A stretch of 64,000 nt of DNA from Alteromonas marina (GCF_000808575.1 NZ_JWLW01000013.1:1-64000), one strand, 5' to 3'; numbered from the stretch's first letter, positions 36,351 to 46,555 are shown. Notes: generated by a model not told the origin, from the letters alone. Program-made: numbers and translations.

Positions 36351-37052
36351 ATGGATGCATTAATGGTAGATGGAAGCGTGGATAAATATGGGCTTGAATG
36401 GCACTGCTTCACTCAAATATGCCTGCCAAGTGCTTCTACGCTTCGTGCACTTTTGCTAAAAGCAGTTTTATTACAGCCGCCAACTATTCCGCAAAAAACC
36501 GAGACTAAGCCAAAATTAGTACATGAGACTAATGCTGATGTAGAGGGTAATGCTGTACTCAAAGAAGCAATAAAGAAGGAAACCCCTTCAATCGCTAGTA
36601 GACCGAAAAATAAATCTGAAGGGTTACAAGCGCTTTTGGAAAAAGAAGTTTCAGCACAACTTTTGTTATGGGCAAAAGAAGACAGGCTGAGAGTTCAAGA
36701 TGCGACGAAAAACTATATCAATCGTTTGAACGCACAACGTTTAGAAAGCATCGCTAAGCAATCACCTTCAAACAGCACTCATTCAAATGTGAATAGAAGC
36801 CGAAAACCTTCTAACTCCTTCAATACTGAAAACGAAGATTTTCTCGAAAGCATTAAAATAGTCGTTGATTGCAGCACGTTGAAAGGAAAGTTATTTAGCT
36901 CCCTCAGTAAAAACAAGGGGATTACTCTCCACGATCGCGACTTTCCCACACTAGCGGGTGACCCAGTTAAATCGGTTCAGGGTACAGTGAAGTGTCGAGA
37001 CCACAGCAGTTTTCAAACGCACATTGATAAGTATTTGAACCAGCTACAATAG
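36351..37052 (+). CDS. Hypothetical protein beside the tRNA-Gly genes
   Basis: A protein of about 233 residues that I do not recognise. It has no signal peptide or obvious membrane segment. The middle is charged and low-complexity (K, E, S, N); the C-terminal 60 residues (EDFLESIKIVVDCSTLKGK to IDKYLNQLQ) look like a small folded domain with two cysteines. The start at ATG 36351 is supported by AGGTG nine bases upstream; GTG at 36339 is another possibility. It is isolated between tRNA genes and the long promoter region of a TonB receptor, so it may be accessory DNA. Its low complexity and location leave some doubt that it is expressed. Confidence 0.6.
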   Translation: MDALMVDGSVDKYGLEWHCFTQICLPSASTLRALLLKAVLLQPPTIPQKTETKPKLVHETNADVEGNAVLKEAIKKETPSIASRPKNKSEGLQALLEKEVSAQLLLWAKEDRLRVQDATKNYINRLNAQRLESIAKQSPSNSTHSNVNRSRKPSNSFNTENEDFLESIKIVVDCSTLKGKLFSSLSKNKGITLHDRDFPTLAGDPVKSVQGTVKCRDHSSFQTHIDKYLNQLQ

Positions 37053-37505
37053 CGGTTTTTTAAAATTATACGAAAGTATAAGTATTGCTTTATATTGTTC
37101 TCCAGTACCTATTCTACCTGCGTTTACGCACTACAATGAATCCTTATTCATTAGTCTTTGCACTCTATTAGTGCGCAACCACCTTGATTTCAATCCACTT
37201 CTCGATAAATCTGAGTTTTGTTAGGACTTTTGCACAGAAAATGTGCATTTGAAAGTGTTTTGATAAGTCTATTTGAATATTAAATAGAATTTAGTGGGTA
37301 AATATGCATAATGCGCCGTTTTTTAGCGGTAAATTCGCTAATTACTCGCCTTTTGATAGGCACATAGTTTGCAAAAAACAGATCGTAAAAAAGATTAAGC
37401 ACAACGCATTTCTTAAACATATAAAAAATAACCATCGCTTTCAGACTCCTTAAAAATGCCGAAAAGAGCATGTCGGAACGAGAAAGTATATTTGGAGAAA
37501 CACAC
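37053..37505. other. AT-rich upstream region of the TonB receptor
   Basis: This 453-base stretch is AT-rich and presumably holds the promoter of the TonB receptor. An 84-codon reverse ORF shows no recognisable features and was not accepted. No Fur-type palindrome was found. Confidence 0.5.
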
Positions 37506-40500
37506 ATGGCTTTTGATTCATCAAGGCAAAACAAGCTTACTGTACTCGCATGTGCAGTGGCATCTGCACTAGCATTAAGTGCAACTGCAGTTCAGGCTCA
37601 GGAAGACGCCTCTATTGACGAAAAGGATGTTGAAAAAGTAGTGGTCACTGGCTCTCGTATAGCGCGAGATCCTAATCTGGCATCTCCTTCACCTGTTCAA
37701 GCAATTTCAGAAGAAGATATTCAGCTGTCAGGTGAGTTTTCTGTAACCGATGTTATAAACGACATCCCCGCGTTGTTTTCATCTACAACAGCGGAAAGCT
37801 CTATTGACTCAGCCTTTGCAGACGGTGCGAATATCCTTAACCTACGTGGTTTAGGTTCAAACCGTACCTTAACACTAGTAAATGGTCGTCGCCATGTGGG
37901 CGGTGTCGCCGGTTCTGCGGCGGTAGATGTGGGTTCAATTCCAGTTAAACTTATTAAATCGGTAGAAGTGCTTACCGGTGGTGCTTCTGCCGTTTATGGT
38001 GCCGATGCGGTAACGGGTGTAGTTAACTTTATTTTGCAAGATGACTATGAAGGCTTTGAATTTGACGTAAACACGGGTATCTCGTCTGAAGGCGATGGTG
38101 AGCAAATTAGCATGTCTGCGTTGTATGGTGAAAACTTTGACAACGACAGAGGTAATTTTGCAATAAACATCGAGTATCAAAACGATGAAGGTGTGCGAGT
38201 AAGTGAAAGAGATAATGGTTTGATCATTGGCTCTGCGCGCGATTGGACCAACCCCGCTTTGCGATTCCAACAAGGCGATATTGGTGCTAGTACACCAAAC
38301 TTGGCGCAATACTATAACTACGACAACACAGGCTTATTTAATTTCGGTTTAAGCATCCCGTCACAGGATGCGTTTATTCAAAACTATGTAGATACTTTTG
38401 GAACCCAACCGAATTTAACTTCAGAAGAGCTAGCGCTGTTTAACCGCGCGGCCACAGCAAACCCTCGTGCAGTTCTTCCTTACCGCACTTTCCCATTCAC
38501 TTCGGGTTATGGCTACATCATACCGGGTAACCCTTATACGTTTGAGGGGTTTGATCCTGCGACTAATATCGACCTTGATGGTAACGGAACGCCAGACTGT
38601 CTTGACTCGTTTTCTGGATATAACAGCTCGTTTGGAGCAGCGTCATTCGGCGCATTAGGTGGTTGCTGGAACGTATTGGAAGATGGCTCATACAGACCGA
38701 TTCAAGACGGCTTGGTATCAGGTAACTTTGAAGGCTTTGGTGGTGACTCTTATAACACCATTCAGCAACAGCGCGGCTATCTAATTACGCCAAACGACAA
38801 AATTGCGTTAAATCTGCTAGGCCATTATGACCTTACTGATACAAGCACCGTGTTTGGTGAATTTAAGTACGTTGTTCAGACAACAGAAAATGAAAGCCAG
38901 CCGTCTTCATACTGGGATTTATTATTTGGTGCAGCAGATAACCCTTACCTGCCTTCATTCATTCAGCCGCTAGCAAACGAAATTGGCGGTGTTGCCATTA
39001 CAGCTGACCCAATTGGCATTGGTCAAGGTAAAATTGAGAACGAGCGTAGAACACTACGCGGTGTTATTGGGCTAGAAGGCTTCTTGGAAAACGACTGGCA
39101 GTATAATCTTGCGTTAAATTACGGAAGATTCGAGTTTGAGCAAGAAGGTACAGAAAATATTGTTGTAGTAGACCGTTTCTTCTCTGCAATCGACGCGGTT
39201 ACAGACCCTGCGACAGGTGAGGCAACCTGCCGTGTGAACTTAGACGCAGATACACCTCAAGTTACCACTGCGTTTAATATTCCAGTATATGACCCAGGCT
39301 ACTTTTCATTTACTCCAGGTGATGGCAGCTGTGTACCTTTAAATATTTGGGCTGGTGCAGACGGTATTTCTCAGGAAGCGGTTGATTGGGTAACGCAAGA
39401 TAGCCGCAGTAAAACTACCATCGAACAATTCGTTGTGAGTGGTTCACTATCTGGTGATTCATCTGACTACTTCGAGCTTCCGTATGGTCCGATATTCTTT
39501 GCGCTAGGCGGGGAATATAGAAAAGAAAAATCAGAAGCGACTTTCGATAATTGGCAACTTGGTATTATCCCTGAAGGCTCACAATATCAAGAAGGAACCT
39601 TGATTTCTGAGTACTCATCTAACAACTCACTGGTATTCCAGCCATCTATTAAAACGGCAAACGAAACAGGTGATTTTGATGTAAGTGAAGTGTTCGTCGA
39701 AGTATCAATTCCATTAATTGAAGGCGAGATGCTAGCCGAAGAGCTTACGTTAGATTTGGCTGCCCGTTACTCTGATTACTCTACAATTGGAGACACAACA
39801 ACGTGGCGTGCAAACTTAATGTATGCACCTTACGAAGATCTTATGATTCGCTTGTCGCAGTCACAAGCTGTTCGTGCGCCAAATATCACAGAGCTTTTCG
39901 GTCCTGAAGTGGGTACAACATTCCGTCCTACCGACCCGTGTAATGCCAGCGTGATTGCAGGCATCCGTAGTAATGATCCGGCAGCCGCAGATCAGATACA
40001 AGCTAACTGTGTGGCAGACTTCCAGTCAATTGGTTATAACCCGTTTAATGACGCAGGTGAGTATGTTTACACCGATCCACTATCGGCAGCATTCCCTGGT
40101 GTTACCGGTGGTAACCCAGAACTACAGGAAGAAACCGCTGATACGACAACGGTAGGCTTTGTCTATCAGGCAAGCTGGTTAGAAGGCTTGTCACTAACGG
40201 CTGACTATTGGAGCATTGAGATTGAATCTGCAATCAGCTCTGTAAGCTCTGACGATATTGTTAATGGATGCTACATCGGTGAAACCTTAAACGAAAACTT
40301 CTGTTCTTTGTTTACCCGTAATACCGATGAAAACTCTCCGCAGTTTGCTGGTCTAAATTTCTTACGTTCTACCGATGTTAACTTTGCTCGCTTAGAAACG
40401 TCGGGCGTAGATTTCAGCATCGGTTATGATTTTGAAATCGATGATCATACGTTCCTAACAAAACTATCAGGTACTAAGGTCAATGAGATTGACCAATATA

Positions 40501-40874
40501 CCAACCCTAACGATCTGAGCGAAGTTAACCCAGAGCTTGGTGAAGTAAATCGCCCTGAATGGGCAGGCAACTTTACCGTGACTTGGAAATGGCAGGATCT
40601 GCAAATCGGTTGGCAAACTCAGTACATGGATGAGCAGTTAGTCGCATTCGTAGAAATTGAAGAATACGAGCGTGGTGATTATGACGATTCTGTCGTAATG
40701 GATGAATTTTTCCAGCACGATATTAACTTCTCATATGTATTGACTGACACAGTTAAAATGTACGGTGGTATTAAGAACATTACCAACGAAGAACCTTTCT
40801 TAACGAACTTTGCTTATCCGGCAAGTGCCCGTGGAAGATTTTACTTCGTAGGGTTTGACATGCAGCTTAACTAA
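37506..40874 (+). CDS. TonB-dependent outer-membrane receptor
   Basis: A protein of about 1122 residues with signal peptide (residues 1-30, ending AVQAQ), TonB box VEKVVVTGSRIARD, plug domain (LNLRGLGSNRTLTLVNGRRHV, VEVLTGGASAVYGADAVTGVVNF) and a large C-terminal beta-barrel rich in paired aromatic and acidic residues, ending with the aromatic YFVGFDMQLN. This is the long plug-barrel type common in Alteromonas, Caulobacter and similar marine bacteria that take up large or sugar-type substrates; the actual ligand cannot be deduced. The ATG at 37506 has GGAG nine bases upstream. A 34-base tandem duplication covers its stop codon and the following bases. Confidence 0.93.
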   Translation: MAFDSSRQNKLTVLACAVASALALSATAVQAQEDASIDEKDVEKVVVTGSRIARDPNLASPSPVQAISEEDIQLSGEFSVTDVINDIPALFSSTTAESSIDSAFADGANILNLRGLGSNRTLTLVNGRRHVGGVAGSAAVDVGSIPVKLIKSVEVLTGGASAVYGADAVTGVVNFILQDDYEGFEFDVNTGISSEGDGEQISMSALYGENFDNDRGNFAINIEYQNDEGVRVSERDNGLIIGSARDWTNPALRFQQGDIGASTPNLAQYYNYDNTGLFNFGLSIPSQDAFIQNYVDTFGTQPNLTSEELALFNRAATANPRAVLPYRTFPFTSGYGYIIPGNPYTFEGFDPATNIDLDGNGTPDCLDSFSGYNSSFGAASFGALGGCWNVLEDGSYRPIQDGLVSGNFEGFGGDSYNTIQQQRGYLITPNDKIALNLLGHYDLTDTSTVFGEFKYVVQTTENESQPSSYWDLLFGAADNPYLPSFIQPLANEIGGVAITADPIGIGQGKIENERRTLRGVIGLEGFLENDWQYNLALNYGRFEFEQEGTENIVVVDRFFSAIDAVTDPATGEATCRVNLDADTPQVTTAFNIPVYDPGYFSFTPGDGSCVPLNIWAGADGISQEAVDWVTQDSRSKTTIEQFVVSGSLSGDSSDYFELPYGPIFFALGGEYRKEKSEATFDNWQLGIIPEGSQYQEGTLISEYSSNNSLVFQPSIKTANETGDFDVSEVFVEVSIPLIEGEMLAEELTLDLAARYSDYSTIGDTTTWRANLMYAPYEDLMIRLSQSQAVRAPNITELFGPEVGTTFRPTDPCNASVIAGIRSNDPAAADQIQANCVADFQSIGYNPFNDAGEYVYTDPLSAAFPGVTGGNPELQEETADTTTVGFVYQASWLEGLSLTADYWSIEIESAISSVSSDDIVNGCYIGETLNENFCSLFTRNTDENSPQFAGLNFLRSTDVNFARLETSGVDFSIGYDFEIDDHTFLTKLSGTKVNEIDQYTNPNDLSEVNPELGEVNRPEWAGNFTVTWKWQDLQIGWQTQYMDEQLVAFVEIEEYERGDYDDSVVMDEFFQHDINFSYVLTDTVKMYGGIKNITNEEPFLTNFAYPASARGRFYFVGFDMQLN

Positions 40875-40929
40875 GCTGTTATTAATACAGTCAAAGCAGC
40901 TTAACTAAGCTGTTATTAATACAGTCAAA
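40862..40929 (+). repeat. 34-bp tandem duplication across the receptor stop codon
   Basis: The unit 40862-40895 is repeated exactly at 40896-40929. The first copy contains the last codons and the TAA stop of the receptor; the second lies outside. The six bases GCAGCT start a possible third copy that merges into the terminator. The coding end is unaffected. Confidence 0.9.
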
Positions 40930-40953
40930 GCAGCTCCATTGAGCTGCTTTTTT
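40927..40953 (+). terminator. Terminator of the TonB receptor
   Basis: Arms AAAGCAGCTC and GAGCTGCTTT around CATT, followed by further T residues. It sits next to the tandem duplication. Confidence 0.88.
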
Positions 40954-41009
40954 GTTTTTGCAATAAACCTTGTTGCAACGTCAGACAGTAACTATTATGT
41001 TACTATGTG

Positions 41010-41026
41010 TATACTGGTCTAACCAG
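41010..41026 (+). promoter_or_regulatory. FadR/GntR-like palindrome over the DUF4442 promoter
   Basis: CTGGT-CTA-ACCAG (41014-41026) overlaps a TATACT -10 at 41010-41015. The palindrome and the -10 overlap match those in front of the hydrolase at 12308 (site 12329-12341), including ACTGGT and ACCAGAT arms. A GntR/FadR-type regulator is inferred. Confidence 0.55.
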
Positions 41027-41128
41027 ATAGGCGTGCGCTAAACATTAGGTTGATCATAGAGCAACGCGTTAGTGTACTGATTCTTCACTCATGGGGTTTC
41101 TCCTCATATACGATTAGCGTGACTGACT

Positions 41129-41590
41129 ATGTCAAAGAACTACGTACTCAATACTTATAATAAATTCTTAAAACTACCTTTCGGCAAAAAGCTGTTCAGT
41201 TGGTACTCAGCGCGCAGAGCGCCATATTTTTCAACTGTTTCTCCACTTATCTCAGACATCAAACCAAACTACTGCGAAGTGCTTATTAGCAAACGTAAAG
41301 CGGTTGAAAATCACATTGGTACGGTTCACGTTATTGCTATTTGCAACGGGTTAGAAATGGCCATGGGGTTCATGTGCGAAGCATCAATCCCTAAAAACCT
41401 AAGGTGGATCCCAAAGGGTATGGAAGTGAAATATCCAGCAAAGGCCGACTCAGATATTCGCTGTGTTGCAGAAGTGCCCGCGGACGCATGGAAACCAGGT
41501 GATTTACCTATTAGTGTTAAGGCATACAACGCTGAAGGCACCGTGGTCGTCGACGGAACCATTACGGTTTGGGTAAGCGAAAAACGCTGA
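41129..41590 (+). CDS. DUF4442 hotdog-fold protein (thioesterase-like)
   Basis: A 153-residue cytoplasmic protein matching the DUF4442 family of hotdog folds, which are related to acyl-CoA thioesterases. The HIGTVHVIAICNGLEMAMGFM segment (residues about 62-82) is the counterpart of the hotdog central helix with the catalytic-type HxGxxH/N region. Substrate unknown. The ribosome binding site is weak. The FadR-like palindrome in its promoter supports a role in acyl metabolism (inference). It ends in a strong terminator. Confidence 0.8.
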   Translation: MSKNYVLNTYNKFLKLPFGKKLFSWYSARRAPYFSTVSPLISDIKPNYCEVLISKRKAVENHIGTVHVIAICNGLEMAMGFMCEASIPKNLRWIPKGMEVKYPAKADSDIRCVAEVPADAWKPGDLPISVKAYNAEGTVVVDGTITVWVSEKR

Positions 41591-41605
41591 TATCCCACTT
41601 ATATT

Positions 41606-41630
41606 AAAAGGCCGCGCTTGCGGCCTTTTT
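41606..41630 (+). terminator. Terminator after the DUF4442 gene
   Basis: Arms AAAAGGCCGC and GCGGCCTTTT around GCTT, followed by T. Confidence 0.9.
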
Positions 41631-41823
41631 AATGCTCTTTAAAAACATTCAATATTAAGTTTTTACTACAGCTACTTTTCTGTTTGACAGAAAATAAAAA
41701 TCCAACTAAGAATAACCTTGAAAGCGATTAAGGCGCTATATCAGTAGTCTATTTCATTCAACAGTTGGTGTTGCAATTTTGTCTGTGTTTACAACGCAGG
41801 TATTAGCGGTGGAAGAGGTTAAG

Positions 41824-42201
41824 ATGTCTGTAATCACAAAAGAGCAAGTCGCAAGAAAACCCTTTATAGATAAGAAAAATTACCCGTACGGCTTTGCCCG
41901 TTCAGGAGATTTTTCAATTAATGAAAGTAAGCTTCTTCAGGCTCACGGTAGTTTGTTCGCTGCACTAGTGGACGGGAAAATTACGCCAGAGAATGATGAA
42001 GAACAAGCCTATTTGGAATCGGCTCTTGGTCATCGTGATCCTGCAACACCGCAAGAGAAAGCGTGGTTGAAATACCAAGCCAGAATAAACCGTCCAAAAA
42101 CAGCAAGTATTTATGGCTCTAAGCGTGCTGTTGAACAAGATGTTGACGATGGCGACGATATGAGCGATAACAGTGATCTTGATATCGACCTCGATGATTA
42201 A
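41824..42201 (+). CDS. maoP: MaoP/DUF413 family protein
   Basis: A protein of about 125 residues of the DUF413 (YifE/MaoP) family. In E. coli MaoP helps confine chromosome macrodomain Ter organisation by binding the maoS site. Conserved residues include NYPYGFARSGDFSINESKLLQAHG and TPQEKAWLKYQARINRPK. The C-terminus is very acidic. The ATG at 41824 is chosen for its GAGG ribosome binding site six bases upstream. A maoS-like site was not searched for. It lies about 270 bases before ilvIH on the same strand. Confidence 0.9.
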   Translation: MSVITKEQVARKPFIDKKNYPYGFARSGDFSINESKLLQAHGSLFAALVDGKITPENDEEQAYLESALGHRDPATPQEKAWLKYQARINRPKTASIYGSKRAVEQDVDDGDDMSDNSDLDIDLDD

Positions 42202-42474
42202 GCTTATGCCTTTACGCACATTTAGTGGGTAAAGGCGAATCGCTCCCGTTCTACAACTTTATTGTTTGCGCTGTTAAATTTGTGTAAATAAATATCCTAC
42301 TTTCTGTCAAAATTGCACTTAAGTCGAAATATTTATCCTAATTATTGCGAATATTGGGATATGTATCTCACTTTTATGCAATTTGGTGTTTTATCTTCCT
42401 ATTACCTTAGATATAGTCTGGGCATCGTCAACGTACGCTGACAAACCCCCCAACCCATTACAGGAGAAAGCACT

Positions 42475-44193
42475 GTGAAAATGATGTCGGGCGCAGCCAT
42501 GGTGGTTGAAGCGCTAAAAGATGTAGGAGTGACACACGTGTTCGGTTACCCAGGTGGTGCCGTATTAGACATTTATGATGCGTTATTTGCGCAAGATGAT
42601 GTCAAACACGTCCTCGTACGTCATGAACAGGCAGCCGCCCATATGGCGGATGGTTATGCACGTTCAACTGGCAAAACCGGCACAGTGCTCGTCACATCAG
42701 GTCCAGGCGCTACGAATACTATTACAGGTATTGCTACTGCATATATGGACTCTATTCCGATGGTTATTTTATCGGGACAGGTGCCGTCGAAGCATATTGG
42801 TGAAGACGCATTCCAAGAAACTGACATGGTGGGGTGTTCACGCCCTATTGTTAAGCACAGCTTTTTGGTGAAGCGCGCGGTTGATATCCCAGAAGCGATT
42901 GCTAAAGCTTTTTATATTGCCAACACAGGTCGTCCTGGTCCGGTGGTAGTAGATTTGCCAAAAGATATTGTGAACGTAGCAGAAGAACACCCGTACGTGT
43001 TCCCAACTGATGTGACCATGCGTTCTTACAACCCAACTGAAAAAGGCCATCCTAAACAGGTCAAAAAGGCTGTTGAGTCGCTACTTAAAGCAGAACGTCC
43101 CGTACTGTATGTAGGTGGTGGAGCTGTAGCTTGCGATGCTTCAGCAAAGGTTATTGAGTTAGCTGAGAAGCTTAATGCACCGGTAACTTGTACGCTAATG
43201 GGTCTTGGTGCTATGCCGGGTACACACAAGCAATTTATCGGCATGCTAGGTATGCACGGTACGCTTGAAGCGAACAAGACTATGCATAATGCCGACTGCA
43301 TCATTGCACTAGGTGCACGTTTTGATGACCGTGTTACTAATAACGTTGATAAGTTCTGCCCACATGCGGATATTATTCACGTTGATATTGACCCAGCATC
43401 AATTTCTAAAACCGTAAATGCGCATATTCCTGTAGTAGGTTCGGTAGATAAAGTACTTGATCAAATCTTAAGTCAGGTAAATAAGAAAGACTTATCAGGT
43501 CAAAGCGAAAAGCTGGCCGATTGGTGGCAACAAATTGAAACCTGGCGTTCTCGTCAGTGCTTAAACTACGCACAGGGCGAAGAAGTTATTAAGCCTCAGC
43601 GCGTTATCGAAGCCTTGTACAAACACACAGACGGTAAAGCTTACGTAAGTTCTGACGTGGGTCAGCACCAAATGTTTGCTGCGCTTTATTATCCGTATGA
43701 TAAACCGCGTCAGTGGATCAACTCAGGTGGTCTTGGCACCATGGGCTTTGGTTTACCGGCTGCAATGGGTGTGCAGTTTGCGCATCCAGGTTCAACCTCT
43801 GTGGTAGTAACGGGTGACGGCAGTATTCAAATGAATATTCAAGAGCTATCTACTTGTTTGCAGTACAACCTGCCTATAAAGATTATCTCATTGAATAACC
43901 GTGCCCTAGGTATGGTTCGTCAGTGGCAGGATATGATTTATAAAGGACGTCACTCACACTCTTACATGGATTCAATGCCTGACTTTGTGAAGTTGGCAGA
44001 AGCTTACGGACATGTGGGCATTAAAGTAGACAAGCTTGACGAGCTAGACGCAGCAATGGAGAAATGTTTCAGTTACACAGATCGCTTAGTGTTTATGGAC
44101 ATAGCAGTAGACCAAAACGAACACGTATATCCAATGCAAATTAAGTTTGGCGCAATGGATGACATGCGCTTAAGCAAGACGGAGCGAACCTGA
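42475..44193 (+). CDS. ilvI: Acetolactate synthase large subunit
   Basis: Thiamine-diphosphate enzyme that makes acetolactate or acetohydroxybutyrate, the first common step of branched-chain amino acid synthesis. The 572 residues contain [30 protein letters not shown] (catalytic Glu), the TPP/Mg motif [16 protein letters not shown] and the IlvI-type ending [12 protein letters not shown]. It starts with GTG, with AGGAG about nine bases upstream. It overlaps ilvH by one base. Confidence 0.97.
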   Translation: MKMMSGAAMVVEALKDVGVTHVFGYPGGAVLDIYDALFAQDDVKHVLVRHEQAAAHMADGYARSTGKTGTVLVTSGPGATNTITGIATAYMDSIPMVILSGQVPSKHIGEDAFQETDMVGCSRPIVKHSFLVKRAVDIPEAIAKAFYIANTGRPGPVVVDLPKDIVNVAEEHPYVFPTDVTMRSYNPTEKGHPKQVKKAVESLLKAERPVLYVGGGAVACDASAKVIELAEKLNAPVTCTLMGLGAMPGTHKQFIGMLGMHGTLEANKTMHNADCIIALGARFDDRVTNNVDKFCPHADIIHVDIDPASISKTVNAHIPVVGSVDKVLDQILSQVNKKDLSGQSEKLADWWQQIETWRSRQCLNYAQGEEVIKPQRVIEALYKHTDGKAYVSSDVGQHQMFAALYYPYDKPRQWINSGGLGTMGFGLPAAMGVQFAHPGSTSVVVTGDGSIQMNIQELSTCLQYNLPIKIISLNNRALGMVRQWQDMIYKGRHSHSYMDSMPDFVKLAEAYGHVGIKVDKLDELDAAMEKCFSYTDRLVFMDIAVDQNEHVYPMQIKFGAMDDMRLSKTERT

Positions 44194-44690
44194 TGAAACG
44201 TATTATCTCTGTATTAATGGAAAACGCCCCTGGCGCACTATCTCGTATCGTTGGTGTATTCTCACAACGCGGTTACAACGTCGATTCACTGTGTGTGGCA
44301 CCGACTGACGACGCGAGCCTTTCGCGTCTAACGATTATCACGCACGGCGACGACAAAGTCATAGAGCAAATTACTAAGCAAGTGAATAAGCTTATTGATG
44401 TGCTAAAAGTGGTAGACCTTACTGAAGGTACGCACATTGAACGCGAACTTATGCTGATTAAAGTCGCGACTCGCACAGAGTCGGTACGTGCTGAAGTGAA
44501 GCGGAACTCTGATATCTTCCGTGCGCGTATTGTGGATGTGAACGTAAACAACTACACCATTGAAATTACGGGCACCACAGATAAGCTAGATGCATTTGCC
44601 ACGACTATGGGGCAGTGTGCTGAAATTATCGAATCATCGCGCACCGGTGTGTGTGGGCTTGCTCGAGGTGATAGGGCGCTTCGTCCTTAA
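44193..44690 (+). CDS. ilvH: Acetolactate synthase small (regulatory) subunit
   Basis: A 165-residue regulatory subunit with the ACT domain at residues 1-75 (RIISVLMENAPGALSRIVGVFSQ), which binds valine for feedback inhibition in known IlvH proteins, and the C-terminal ALS_ss domain. It overlaps ilvI by one base (TGATG), giving translational coupling. It ends at a strong terminator. Confidence 0.97.
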   Translation: MKRIISVLMENAPGALSRIVGVFSQRGYNVDSLCVAPTDDASLSRLTIITHGDDKVIEQITKQVNKLIDVLKVVDLTEGTHIERELMLIKVATRTESVRAEVKRNSDIFRARIVDVNVNNYTIEITGTTDKLDAFATTMGQCAEIIESSRTGVCGLARGDRALRP

Positions 44691-44725
44691 ACTTTTTTGA
44701 GTTTTTGCGCACTGCGTTATTTTTG

Positions 44726-44752
44726 AAAGGCTGTCATTAGACAGCCTTTTTT
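44726..44752 (+). terminator. Terminator of ilvIH
   Basis: Arms AAAGGCTGTC and GACAGCCTTT around ATTA, followed by T. It lies 35 bases after the ilvH stop. Confidence 0.92.
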
Positions 44753-44771
44753 GATTCTATAAAGAATTTCT

Positions 44772-45833
44772 CTAAGTATCGCGCCCATAGTAGGCTTCTA
44801 CGCGCAGGGCTATGCCGTATGAGGTTTTAAAATCCTCTTCACGTAGCCATAAAACGAAAGGCTCTACCTCAAAGAATAGCCAATCGCGCAGCATGTTGTT
44901 ACGCCACCTAAACCCGCCATAGACTTCTTCTACGCGAAAGTTGGGTTGGCTAAGCCCTTCCACCATAAAGTGAGGAATAACGGCGTTATGTTGATCTACC
45001 GAAAACAAATGGTGGACCTCGTGACGCCATAGCCAGTCGTTGGTATCGTCGCGGTAGTAGTAGCGATTATTTTGTCGAACCAGGTGCTTTTTATTGATTT
45101 CGTATTGAAAAGCGACGCCCACCTCCGCACCCAAACGGTCACGGGTGTAATAGTAAAGTTCGGCGTCGTATAGCATGGCCCATTGTTTAGAAAAGGCAAA
45201 AGCATCTCTGTATCGGGTCATCACATATAGCTGGTCGCGGCGACCAGCGCCAATTCTAAATGAGTAGTGAGAGTCTTGCTCAGGACGAAAGCGAAGCGCA
45301 ATGGTCGTTCGATCGCGGTTGTTATTGCCGCTATCCCTCGCGGCTCGTATTGTGTTGTTCTGTGTCTCGTCTTCGTTATCACTTAATAGTAAATCAACGC
45401 GTTCTTTTAAAGCCGGTAGGCGAACTCTTACCCTGAAGCGCAAATCCGTATCCGAGAGCATGCCACTTCTTGGCTCCCAGGCAAGTTGAACACGACCTTC
45501 GGCTCTGGCCTCCTTCTGTCCTGAAGCACCTATTTCATCTGAACTTTCAAACAAACCATCAAGCTGTTTTACGGTGAAGTCCATGGTGTCGGTGAAGCTA
45601 CGCTGCCAAATATCAAACCATTGCTCATTAGGTATTGAAGGAGGCAAGGAGTGTGTACTTTCTTGTGTCGAAGTAGCGCTGTTAGTAAGCGTATTTTCTG
45701 GCCGAGCAATATCCCGATAGGTTATACCTACACTGGTCGCATTTACGGGGGAGTTCAACGTGTTAGCAGCTGAGTCAGGTGCAACAGGTAAAGCGAGCAA
45801 TAAATGGCAATAGACCACGGTAAGGCATAGCAT
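44772..45833 (-). CDS. Outer-membrane-like exported protein of unknown function
   Basis: A 353-residue protein with an N-terminal signal peptide. The mature protein has a long Ser/Thr/Asn-rich region (residues about 20-70), then about 230 residues with alternating hydrophobic strands such as RFRVRVRLPAL, YSFRIGAGRRD, LYDAELYYYTRDRLGAEVGVAFQYEI and WLFFEVEPFVLWLRE. The pattern and the final aromatic-rich strand suggest a beta-barrel. No family is recognised. A good ribosome binding site (AAGGAG) precedes the start. It is divergent from tatA. Confidence 0.7.
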   Translation of the reverse strand: MLCLTVVYCHLLLALPVAPDSAANTLNSPVNATSVGITYRDIARPENTLTNSATSTQESTHSLPPSIPNEQWFDIWQRSFTDTMDFTVKQLDGLFESSDEIGASGQKEARAEGRVQLAWEPRSGMLSDTDLRFRVRVRLPALKERVDLLLSDNEDETQNNTIRAARDSGNNNRDRTTIALRFRPEQDSHYSFRIGAGRRDQLYVMTRYRDAFAFSKQWAMLYDAELYYYTRDRLGAEVGVAFQYEINKKHLVRQNNRYYYRDDTNDWLWRHEVHHLFSVDQHNAVIPHFMVEGLSQPNFRVEEVYGGFRWRNNMLRDWLFFEVEPFVLWLREEDFKTSYGIALRVEAYYGRDT

Positions 45834-46016
45834 TGCTCACTAACTCCTTGTAAAAATTAGCATAGTTGAATGTTTCGACCATTCGCATTGGGGATATACA
45901 GAGCATGGATTGTCCCAACCAAAACGTCAATCTTTATTCATAGAAGTAAATATTCAGGTGAAAGCATCAGCAGGCAATGGCATACTGTGCCAATCGATGT
46001 AAGGGAGATTATTTTT

Positions 46017-46256
46017 ATGGGTGGTATTAGTGTTTGGCAGTTGCTGATCATACTGGTTATTGTAGTGCTTTTATTTGGTACGAAGCGTCTTAAAGGTATA
46101 GGTACTGATTTAGGCGGCGCAATCAAAGGCTTCAAAAAAGCTGTCACCGAAGAAGACAAAGACGCAGACTTTGAACAAAAGAAGCAAGTTGAAGAAAAGT
46201 CAGCAGCAGAGCCTGTTTCAACAAAGACGCAGAGCGACGCTAAAGAAAAATCCTAA
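46017..46256 (+). CDS. tatA: Sec-independent protein translocase TatA
   Basis: A 79-residue membrane protein that multimerises to form the Tat pore. It begins [21 protein letters not shown], one transmembrane helix, then the [21 protein letters not shown] hinge and amphipathic helix, and an acidic tail. The start is fixed by an AGGGAG ribosome binding site about nine bases upstream and the family N-terminus, not the longer ORF from 45870. It overlaps tatB by one base. Confidence 0.95.
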   Translation: MGGISVWQLLIILVIVVLLFGTKRLKGIGTDLGGAIKGFKKAVTEEDKDADFEQKKQVEEKSAAEPVSTKTQSDAKEKS

Positions 46257-46555
46257 TGTTCGATATCGGCTTTTGGGAGCTATTGGTTATCGGTGTACTG
46301 GCGCTGCTTATTTTAGGGCCAGAAAGATTACCGGGTGCCATGCGCTCAACTATAAATACAATTCGTAGCGTGCGTAATGTAGCAACGGGCTTTAAGCAAG
46401 AAGTTGAGCATCAGTTGCGCGTGCACGAGTTGCATGAAAATTTGAAAAAAGCAGAGCAGCAAGGGCTTAAAGATCTTTCACCTGAACTTGAACAAAGCGT
46501 CGATGAGCTAAAAAAAGCTGCAGAGTCGGTTCAAGAACCTTATAAAAAGCAATAG
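46256..46555 (+). CDS. tatB: Sec-independent protein translocase TatB
   Basis: A 99-residue protein with the N-terminal helix [20 protein letters not shown], then LGPERLPGAMR, the TatB proline-glycine hinge, and a helical cytoplasmic domain. TatB with TatC recognises twin-arginine signal peptides. Overlaps tatA by one base and touches tatC directly. Confidence 0.96.
   Translation: MFDIGFWELLVIGVLALLILGPERLPGAMRSTINTIRSVRNVATGFKQEVEHQLRVHELHENLKKAEQQGLKDLSPELEQSVDELKKAAESVQEPYKKQ

Noticed and set aside
37280..37534. An 84-codon reverse ORF in the TonB receptor upstream region
   Set aside because: AT-rich, no domain or ribosome binding site; overlaps the receptor start.
42361..42441. Possible 26-codon leader peptide with Leu, Val and Ile codons before ilvI
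   Set aside because: No proper ribosome binding site, the branched-chain codons are scattered and no terminator hairpin follows before ilvI.
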